From Azophilus sp965199705 (GTDB lineage: Bacteria > Pseudomonadota > Gammaproteobacteria > Pseudomonadales > Azotimanducaceae): DNA of 64,000 nt. Of this stretch, positions 54,814 to 64,000 are shown one piece after another (position 1 is the stretch's first letter; each line of letters begins with the position of its first letter). The notes below the pieces were generated by a model. The model searched no databases and had not been told where the DNA came from. It saw only the letters and a program-made list of their open reading frames with translations. The position numbers and the translations under genes were made by a program. The stretch is from assembly GCA_965199705.1 (NCBI GenBank), contig OZ241359.1, forward strand, positions 1,240,001-1,304,000, given 5' to 3'.

Positions 54814-55304
54814 CTGGCGCAGGCAGTCTTCAGGCCCGCAGGCTCCGGCCTGTGCGGGCGTCGGCAGGCTTCACCTTGATCGAGCTGACTGTGGTGCTGG
54901 CGATCCTCGCGCTGGCGAGCGCCCTGGCCCTGCCCAACCTGCAACGCCTTCATGGCTCTATTGTGCAGCGCACGCAGAGCCATGCGCTGCTTGACCAGAT
55001 CGCCGGCCTCGGCGCACGCGCGCTGCTCGACGGGCAGGATTATGTGGTCTGGCCGTCCGCGCCGGAGTCGATGAGCCTTGGTGACGACTACCTGGATCGT
55101 GTGGCCGAGGCCGCGACGCCCTGGTCATTGGGTGTGGCGTCCGGCTGGCGCTACCAGCTGGACCGTCCCCTGCTGGCGCTTGCCAGCGGCGTCTGCCTGG
55201 GCGCTGTCCTCGAGATCGAGGACCCGGCTGGCCGGCGCCAGGCGCATACCTTGTCGGCGCCACTGTGCCAGGCAAGCGCAGCCGCCCGGCCGGGGCCGCA
55301 GTGA
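54804..55304 (+). CDS. gspH: Minor pseudopilin GspH
   Basis: 166 residues from MIAAGAGSLQARRLRPVRAS, start ATG at 54804 within an extragenic palindrome. Prepilin site SAG then FTLIELTVVLAILALASALA, with Glu at +5. The C-terminal domain is short and variable, with the beta-rich SLGVASGWRYQLDRPLLALA typical of GspH. Its stop overlaps the gspI start by four bases. Confidence 0.88.
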   Translation: MIAAGAGSLQARRLRPVRASAGFTLIELTVVLAILALASALALPNLQRLHGSIVQRTQSHALLDQIAGLGARALLDGQDYVVWPSAPESMSLGDDYLDRVAEAATPWSLGVASGWRYQLDRPLLALASGVCLGAVLEIEDPAGRRQAHTLSAPLCQASAAARPGPQ

Positions 55305-55723
55305 GCAGCCGGCTTGCCGGCTTCAGCCTGCTCGAATCACTGCTGGCGCTCGTGATTCTGGCCGCCAGTGCGCTGGCCTTGTACTCATATTATGCCGCGA
55401 ACATCAATATCCTGATCAAGTCGGGCGATGTGTCATCGCACGCGCTGGTGATGCGCGAGGCGGTGGAGCGACTCTACGCCATGAATCTCGACGGGCCGGC
55501 CACGGGTGATTTCGCCGTCGGCAACATTGATTTCTCGTGGACAGCCGAAGCGCTGGAACCTGCGCGCGAGAGCCAGAGCGTCATCGGCTACATCGGCATC
55601 TATCGGGTTGGCCTCTATGGCGTTGATCTGGAGGCCCGTCGCGGGCCGCGTCTGCTCGGCCGCTGGCGTCTGCGCCTGGTCGGCCATGAACAGGTACGGC
55701 CTCTGCCCGGCGAGGCGGGATAG
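55301..55723 (+). CDS. gspI: Minor pseudopilin GspI
   Basis: 140 residues from a GTG at 55301 that overlaps the gspH stop (gtga). Prepilin leader is very short: MSSRLAG then FSLLESLLALVILAASALAL with Glu at +5. The GspI-type ALYSYYAANINILIKS and VMREAVERLYAMNL follow. An earlier GTG (55265) would add 12 residues but is not needed. Part of the tip complex with GspJ and GspK. Confidence 0.85.
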   Translation: MSSRLAGFSLLESLLALVILAASALALYSYYAANINILIKSGDVSSHALVMREAVERLYAMNLDGPATGDFAVGNIDFSWTAEALEPARESQSVIGYIGIYRVGLYGVDLEARRGPRLLGRWRLRLVGHEQVRPLPGEAG

Positions 55724-55738
55724 CCCGGCATCACGCCG

Positions 55739-56341
55739 ATGCGCGTTACCAGCTATCTGCCGCCCGGCAGGGTCGCGGTCCGCGGCGCGTCGGGCTTTAC
55801 GTTGCTGGAAGTACTGGTGTCGCTGGTGATTACCACGCTGTTGGCGACGCTCGTGTTTCAGGGGCTCGGCCTCTTCCTCTCCACCACCGACAATGTTCGG
55901 CGCGCCGCTGACGAAGCAACGGCCCGGGCCTTGCGCCAAACCTGGTTTGCAGAATCCCTGCGCGGCCTGGTGGCCTACTTCGATGGGCCGGAAGCATTTC
56001 GCGGCGATGCGCGGTCACTTTCCGGAGTTTCCCTGTCATCGCTCGGCGCTGAACCCGGCCTGCCGCGGCGGATTCACTGGTCGATTGACGCGGGCGGCGA
56101 GCTGCTGCGCTATCGGGCGCTCGGCCAGGATTGGCCGGTCTATAGAGATGTTGGCGAGCAGTTGTATTTCGACTATGTGGACCGCTCCGGCGCCAGCCTG
56201 TCGCAATGGCGTCCGGATCGCTCCAGGCCCGAGCGGATTCCTGCCGAGGTGCGCCTGCGCGGCGCCGATGGCGAGATTATCTGGTCTGCTCATCTGCGCC
56301 TCTCACCACTGCCGATCACCAACTTTCGAGAATTCGATTGA
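55739..56341 (+). CDS. gspJ: Minor pseudopilin GspJ
   Basis: 200 residues. Prepilin cleavage SG then FTLLEVLVSLVITTLLATLV with Glu at +5. The mature part has the GspJ arrangement with YRALGQDWPVYRDVGEQLYF, then RPERIPAEVRLRGADGEIIW near the end. The stop overlaps the TTG start of gspK. The order I-J-K is conserved in type II operons and supports the assignment. Confidence 0.86.
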   Translation: MRVTSYLPPGRVAVRGASGFTLLEVLVSLVITTLLATLVFQGLGLFLSTTDNVRRAADEATARALRQTWFAESLRGLVAYFDGPEAFRGDARSLSGVSLSSLGAEPGLPRRIHWSIDAGGELLRYRALGQDWPVYRDVGEQLYFDYVDRSGASLSQWRPDRSRPERIPAEVRLRGADGEIIWSAHLRLSPLPITNFREFD

Positions 56342-57414
56342 CCGCGCCAAGCCGCCTGTTCCGGACGCGAAGCGGCGAACGCGGCTTCATCCTGGCCGTC
56401 GTTCTCTGGGCTCTGGCCGGCATGGGCGCGTTGGCGGCCTACATCGGCTCGGTGGCAGACGCCCATGTCGAGCGGGCGCTGCTGACACGGGAGACCATTG
56501 AGCGCGAACTGCGCTGGCGCAGCACCGAAGCCACTCTGATCTATCTCATGGCGACCAATCGCATGAACTATCGGGGGGCGGCGCTGCATCGGGTGCAGCG
56601 CTTTGATTGGGATGGCGCCGAGCCAGAGCGGGAACCGCCGGACGCTGAAATCTGGATGGACGGCACGCCCTACCAGGGCCTGGACAGCGTGCGCTTTGCG
56701 GTCCAGGACGAAGGTGGCCTGGCGCCGGTGAACCTGCCGGAAACCCGCCTTTTTGCAGCCGTGCTCCGGCACGCAGGTTGCAGCCCATCCGCGAGCGCGC
56801 AACTTGCGGCCAGAGCCAGGGACTATGTGGACCGGGACCAGCAGCTGACACTCAACGGCGCCGAACGCTTTCGCTATCAGCAGCAGAATCGCAGCGGTCC
56901 TCCGAACGCCCTGATGGTGTCGCCGGTGGAGCTGCAACAGGTGCTCGGATTCTCTTCTCTGGTGTCGGCTGCCGAGTGGCAGCGGCTCAGGCCCCTGCTC
57001 ACCACGCGGCAACCGGCTGGCTACAATTTCAACACCATGCCGCCGGCGGTGATCGAGGCGCTGCTCGGCATATCTGCGGAGGCCGCTCGGTCCATGGTCG
57101 AAGCCCGGCAAAGCGCTCCGATCTGGCGGATTTCTGACGTCGTGGCGCTCAGTGGCCGCGTGCCCGACATCGATCCGATGGCGATGATTCGCTTGCCTTC
57201 CAGCAGCTTTCGGCTGATGCTGTGGGAAGCGGAAGCGAGAACCCGCCTGGTGATGGGCTATCACTTGACGCCCTTCGACGGATACGGCCCCTGGCGCAAG
57301 GATTATGAGTACTGGGAACGACTGGATGCCCCGGCTGAGGCGCGCCCTGGAAGCGGTGCAGCACCGCCTCCGGCGCCGCTTTTGCAAGGCGCCGACCTGG
57401 TTGCAGGCGCGTAA
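56338..57414 (+). CDS. gspK: Minor pseudopilin GspK
   Basis: 358 residues from TTG at 56338 overlapping the gspJ stop (ttga). Prepilin site RG then FILAVVLWALAGMGALAAYI; the position +5 is Val in place of Glu, as expected for GspK, the one pseudopilin lacking it. The alpha-helical domain and the helix-hairpin-helix-like tail (VSPVELQQVLGFSSLVSAAE, NFNTMPPAVIEALLGISAEA) match GspK. It caps the pseudopilus tip. Confidence 0.9.
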   Translation: MTAPSRLFRTRSGERGFILAVVLWALAGMGALAAYIGSVADAHVERALLTRETIERELRWRSTEATLIYLMATNRMNYRGAALHRVQRFDWDGAEPEREPPDAEIWMDGTPYQGLDSVRFAVQDEGGLAPVNLPETRLFAAVLRHAGCSPSASAQLAARARDYVDRDQQLTLNGAERFRYQQQNRSGPPNALMVSPVELQQVLGFSSLVSAAEWQRLRPLLTTRQPAGYNFNTMPPAVIEALLGISAEAARSMVEARQSAPIWRISDVVALSGRVPDIDPMAMIRLPSSSFRLMLWEAEARTRLVMGYHLTPFDGYGPWRKDYEYWERLDAPAEARPGSGAAPPPAPLLQGADLVAGA

Positions 57415-58408
57415 CGGCGTCGTCCGGCTGCCGATTGCCGGCCTGCGCCCCCGCTGGCTCCTGAGTCGCGGGCTGTGCCAGTATCGCTGTGAAGACTTCA
57501 CCCACGTGCCTCGGGCGAGGCGCGCTGCCGCCCTGGCCTTGCAGCTGCCGCAGTGGAGCCCCTTCGATAACAGCCAGCACCATGTGGTCTGGTCTGGCGG
57601 CCTGGCGATGGTGTGGTTCTGGGATGCAGGGCTGCTCGCCGGGCAGCCTGAGTCCGGCGAGTCAGGGCCGGCGGATGCTGCACTGGCACCAGAAACACTG
57701 TTCAGGCCCAGACACCGTGACGGGCTTTGCATTCAGCGCTGCCACGAAGGCCATGAATTGCAGTACTGGCAGGATGGCGTGCTCAGAGGCTCGGTCTGGT
57801 CTCTCGAAGCGCCGAGTGTCGAGCGCATACACTGGTTTGTGGATCGCCAGGGCGCGCATGGCGCCCGTGATGCGCTGATTGACGGCTTGCAGCATTCGGA
57901 CACGTTGCTGGAGAGCGCCTGGCATCAGGGCATTGACCCCGGCGTCTGGTTGAGGCGCAACGAATGGCCGCTGGCCGGCGGCCTGATACTCCTGCTGCTT
58001 GCCGTGCTCACCTGGCAGGAAGCGCGCCTCCTGCGCCTCGACTGGGCGGCGACCGAGGCCGAGCAGGATTTCGCAGAGCTCGACGATGCTGTCTCACCCT
58101 TGCTTGCGGCCCGCGATAGCTACAGGCGTCTGCGGCGGCTGAACCAGCGTCTGACGCAGCTGCTCGCGCAACCTTCACAGGCCCGGCTGATGGGGTTGGT
58201 GGATCAGGCGCTACCCGATGACAGCGCCCGCTTCTCCCTGTGGCGCTATCAGCAAGGGGCGCTGGAACTGGTGCTGCGCGATGCAGGCGCCGATCCGGTG
58301 CAATACGTTCGCTCGCTGGAGCGCCAGGCTGGGCTCCGGGACGTGCGCATCGGACAGTCACGCAATGCCGATGAGGTGGTGCTGAACATGCAGGTTGTCA
58401 GCCAGTGA
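57326..58408 (+). CDS. gspL: Type II secretion protein GspL
   Basis: 360 residues from ATG at 57326; another ATG at 57305 adds seven residues, and both overlap gspK. A cytoplasmic N-terminal domain (residues 1-205), one membrane helix at about 211-232 (LAGGLILLLLAVLTW) and a periplasmic ferredoxin-like domain ending in VQYVRSLERQAGL and VVLNMQVVSQ. Sequence is weakly conserved, as is usual for GspL; position between gspK and gspM is the main evidence. It links GspE to GspM. Confidence 0.8.
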   Translation: MPRLRRALEAVQHRLRRRFCKAPTWLQARNGVVRLPIAGLRPRWLLSRGLCQYRCEDFTHVPRARRAAALALQLPQWSPFDNSQHHVVWSGGLAMVWFWDAGLLAGQPESGESGPADAALAPETLFRPRHRDGLCIQRCHEGHELQYWQDGVLRGSVWSLEAPSVERIHWFVDRQGAHGARDALIDGLQHSDTLLESAWHQGIDPGVWLRRNEWPLAGGLILLLLAVLTWQEARLLRLDWAATEAEQDFAELDDAVSPLLAARDSYRRLRRLNQRLTQLLAQPSQARLMGLVDQALPDDSARFSLWRYQQGALELVLRDAGADPVQYVRSLERQAGLRDVRIGQSRNADEVVLNMQVVSQ

Positions 58409-59016
58409 ACCGGGCGAGCCTGCTCGCGGCCTGGCGTCGGCTAGGCCGGGAACTTGCGGATCAGCCGCGCCTGCGCCTGGGAATCTGGGCGATCGTCTTG
58501 CTGGGCCTCTTCTATCTGTTGCTCTTGCAGTCCGAGCGCCTGGCCGAGGCGCAGGCGCGGCTGCTGCGCCAGACCGCAACCCTGGCCGAGGCCGAGCAGC
58601 TTCGCGCGCAGACGCAGTGGCCGGCGTTGCAGACCGCCGAAGCCGACCGGCGCACAGCCCTGATCGAGCGCTTCTGGACTGCGGAAACCGAGGGCCTGGC
58701 TCAGGCCAGATTGCAGGCTGTCTTGCGGGTGATGCTGGAAGACGCCGGCATGCAGAGCGTGCGCATCCAATCCGGCGTCAGCCAGGAGGTCGGGGCTGGC
58801 GCCGAACTCTGGCAGGTGCAGGTTCAGGTGCAGGCGCGTTACCGCCCGGGCGACGAACTGCGCCTGCTGCACGCACTGGCCAGATATCCAAGGAAACTGG
58901 TGGTGGACCGGCTTGATCTGCTGCCCCGCAACCAGCGCATGTTCATGTTGATCTCGGCTTACTTCTCTGGCTTGCCGACACCGGATGCGGATACTGATGC
59001 GGATGCAGGCGGCTGA
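58405..59016 (+). CDS. gspM: Type II secretion protein GspM
   Basis: 203 residues from GTG at 58405, overlapping the gspL stop (gtga). A short cytoplasmic tail, one membrane helix (residues 26-42, LGIWAIVLLGLFYLLLL), a coiled coil (SERLAEAQARLLRQTATLAE) and a C-terminal ferredoxin-like domain (VQVQVQARYRPGDELRLLHA). This is the layout of GspM, the partner of GspL. Last gene of the operon; an Asp-rich tail (TDADAGG) closes it. Confidence 0.82.
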   Translation: MNRASLLAAWRRLGRELADQPRLRLGIWAIVLLGLFYLLLLQSERLAEAQARLLRQTATLAEAEQLRAQTQWPALQTAEADRRTALIERFWTAETEGLAQARLQAVLRVMLEDAGMQSVRIQSGVSQEVGAGAELWQVQVQVQARYRPGDELRLLHALARYPRKLVVDRLDLLPRNQRMFMLISAYFSGLPTPDADTDADAGG

Positions 59017-59069
59017 AAGAAAAATCCATCCAAACAATAAATTACCCAAAGAAAAGGAGGAGGGGACTG

Positions 59070-60623
59070 ATGCGGGACTTTCTGACCGAGTTGGCCGGCG
59101 CCCTGGGCGACAAGCCGGCATTGATCGAAGATGCGCCCGACGGCGACGTTGCCATCTGGCGCTTTGCCGATCTGGAGGCCAATGCCAATCGCCTGGCGCG
59201 GGTGCTGATGGCGCTCGGCCTGCAGCCTGGGGACAAGGTGCTCTGGTGCGGCAAGAATGGTTTCTGGCCGGTTGCCTGCGGCCACGCAGCGCGCAAGGCG
59301 GGGGCCGTATCGGTGCCGCTCAACTACCGGTTGACGGACGATGAAGCGGCCTATGTCACGCACAATTCGGATGCGCGGGTCGTGCTCACAGACGCCGAGT
59401 ATGCGCCGCTGTTTCAACGCATCAAGGCGCGTGCGCCGCAGCTGCGCCAGGTTCTGGTTTACGCTGGCGCGCCCCTGGCCGGGCAACTGGATCTGGAGGC
59501 CCTGACAGCGCAGGCGGACGCCACCGAGGTGACGATGCCGGCGGACCCCGGCGAGGCCGGCACGATGATCTACACCTCCGGCACCACCGGCAATCCAAAG
59601 GGGGCAGTGCGCACAGGCCCTGGCGACCCCGAGCAGTCAGCGCGCATGGTGGCCACATACGGCTGGCGCCCGGACGACATCTACCTCACCTGCGGCCCTC
59701 TGTATCACTCCGGCCCGGGCGGATTTCTGGCCCTGGCGCAGATGGTCGGCAATACATCGATCATTCAGAGGAACTTCGACGCCGAAGACTGGCTGCGCCT
59801 GTTGGACAAGTATCAGGCCACCGCCACCTTCGCGGCGCCGACGCCAGTGCGCCGCATCTGCCAGTTGCCGCCCGAAACGCTGGCCCGCTACAAGCGCGAC
59901 AGCCTGCGCATCATGATCGCCAACGCCGCGCCCTGGTCATACGCCTTGAAGCTTGAATACCTGGAACACTTCCCGGAAGAATCCCTGTTCGAGGTGTACG
60001 GCTCCACCGAACTGGGCGTGAACACCATACTCACGCCCGAGTATCAGCGCAGCAAGCCGGGCTCCTGTGGCCGCCCGGCGCCCGGCGTCGATATCCGGCT
60101 GTATGCCGAAGACGGCGCGGTGGTGACGCAACCGCATCAGCCTGGCGAACTCTTCGTGCGCTCGGCCAGCATGTTCCGCACCTATTACAAGGCGGAAGAG
60201 AAGTTTCTCGCCGATCGGCGCGATGGCTGGCAGACGGTGGGAGACATCGCCTACTTCGACGAGGAGGGCTTCTATTTCATCTGCGATCGCAAGAAGGACA
60301 TGATTATCTCCGGCGGCATGAACATCTATCCGGCGGAAGTCGAACATGCGCTGGAAAATCACGAGCAGATCCTGGAAGCGGCTGTCTTTGGCATACCCAG
60401 CGAGGAATGGGGCGAGAGCGTCCACGCCAATGTGGTGGCCCGACCCGGCGCCGACCTTGACGCTGACGCGGTAACCGCCTGGGCGCGCCAGCATCTGGCC
60501 GGCTACAAGGCGCCGCGCTCGGTCGAGTTCGTGTCCGAGATTCCGAAGACCGGCTCCGGCAAGATACTCAAGCGGGCGCTCAAGAAACCTTGGTGGGAGG
60601 GCCACGGCAGCAATCTGCTGTAG
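59070..60623 (+). CDS. Acyl-CoA synthetase (AMP-dependent ligase)
   Basis: 517 residues; start ATG at 59070 follows a strong aaggaggagg site. ANL superfamily: P-loop MIYTSGTTGNPKGAVRTG, VYGSTELGVNTIL (A5 region), DGWQTVGDIAYFDEEGFYF, KKDMIISGGMNIYPAEVEH and the catalytic Lys in SEIPKTGSGKILKRALKKPW. It activates a carboxylic acid through an acyl-adenylate to the CoA thioester; the sequence is close to the medium or long-chain fatty acid and feruloyl types, with no means of choosing between them. It is unrelated to the secretion genes, lying 53 bases downstream. Confidence 0.93.
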   Translation: MRDFLTELAGALGDKPALIEDAPDGDVAIWRFADLEANANRLARVLMALGLQPGDKVLWCGKNGFWPVACGHAARKAGAVSVPLNYRLTDDEAAYVTHNSDARVVLTDAEYAPLFQRIKARAPQLRQVLVYAGAPLAGQLDLEALTAQADATEVTMPADPGEAGTMIYTSGTTGNPKGAVRTGPGDPEQSARMVATYGWRPDDIYLTCGPLYHSGPGGFLALAQMVGNTSIIQRNFDAEDWLRLLDKYQATATFAAPTPVRRICQLPPETLARYKRDSLRIMIANAAPWSYALKLEYLEHFPEESLFEVYGSTELGVNTILTPEYQRSKPGSCGRPAPGVDIRLYAEDGAVVTQPHQPGELFVRSASMFRTYYKAEEKFLADRRDGWQTVGDIAYFDEEGFYFICDRKKDMIISGGMNIYPAEVEHALENHEQILEAAVFGIPSEEWGESVHANVVARPGADLDADAVTAWARQHLAGYKAPRSVEFVSEIPKTGSGKILKRALKKPWWEGHGSNLL

Positions 60624-60672
60624 TCGCTGCAACAGCTCGTTCCAGCAGATCCCTGGTGCAATATCCGGCGGG

Positions 60673-63810
<3,138 letters not shown>

Positions 63811-63814
63811 GGGA

Positions 63815-64000
63815 TCAGCTTGGCCGAGACAATGGCTTCAGGCCGCTCAACCAGCCGAGCCAACCGTCGAAATGCTGACATTCCGAACGCATGCGCTGGA
63901 TTCCGATGCAGGCGGCAACCTGCACGCCATGCGTGATTTTGTGGTAGCCACCGAGCAGGCCTGATATTCGGGCTGAAGGATGATGGTCTTGCGTATGTAC
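63815..64000 (-). CDS. Possible C-terminal end of the gene upstream of hsdR
   Basis: A minus-strand frame is open from the window edge to a TGA at 63815, 4 bases beyond the hsdR start region, reading for example GLLGGYHKITHGVQVAACIG near its middle. Tight spacing to hsdR suits an operon. The sequence is too short to identify, and with this base composition 60 open codons can arise by chance. Confidence 0.25.
   Translation of the reverse strand, partial: VHTQDHHPSARISGLLGGYHKITHGVQVAACIGIQRMRSECQHFDGWLGWLSGLKPLSRPS

Overview
The window looks like the chromosome of a high-GC Gram-negative bacterium, most likely a gammaproteobacterium. The support is a type II secretion operon in the order gspE-F-G-H-I-J-K-L-M, a large TonB-dependent receptor, an AcnA-type aconitase and bactofilin. 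No rRNA or tRNA gene was seen, so this placement is inference.

Layout. 1-8.5 kb: ordinary chromosome (amidohydrolase end, small redox protein, glutaminyl cyclase, bactofilin plus a methyltransferase-like partner, cysS, 1-Cys peroxiredoxin) interrupted by a complete DDE insertion sequence at 2454-4409. 8.6-20.6 kb: a decaying mobile-element zone. It holds two Rpn/PD-(D/E)XK nuclease copies (one frameshifted), two IS66-family elements in opposite orientation, each with a perfect 8-bp target duplication, remnants of IS630 and IS1380 transposases and of the first IS, a nonsense-mutated DUF1640-like gene, a DUF1838 3' fragment, and a 142-bp dispersed repeat. Each IS66 copy carries a D12-class adenine methyltransferase where tnpA/tnpB usually sit. 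The second copy splits a gene that, when rejoined, encodes a membrane-anchored VMO-I-like protein. A DUF2235 hydrolase with a small membrane protein closes this zone.

20.7-41.1 kb: a catabolic island. It contains a TonB receptor and DUF1838 protein, two PuuE-type polysaccharide-deacetylase-family hydrolases, an isochorismatase-family amidase, an FAD oxidase, a GntR/HutC regulator, a nitrilase-like protein lacking its catalytic Cys and Lys, an HMG-CoA-lyase-type enzyme, a CaiB CoA-transferase, VOC and DUF1330 proteins, an MFS transporter, LeuC/LeuD-like hydratase subunits and an aldehyde dehydrogenase. All four divergent promoter regions of the island share an 18-bp palindrome close to ATAWTGA-N4-TCAWTAT, so they look like one regulon, probably under the GntR protein at 29174. 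The enzymes could together open a cyclic imide or related amide, release ammonia, hydrate an unsaturated dicarboxylate such as citraconate or maleate, activate it with CoA and cleave it. That pathway is inference.

41.2-51 kb: housekeeping and small genes (two-domain glutaredoxin protein, Hsp20, acnA, a CoA-transferase/hydrolase, membrane proteins, HNH endonuclease, M20 peptidase). 51.2-59 kb: the type II secretion operon without gspC, gspD, gspN or gspO. 59-60.6 kb: acyl-CoA synthetase. 60.7-63.8 kb: hsdR of a type I restriction system, read off the end of the window.
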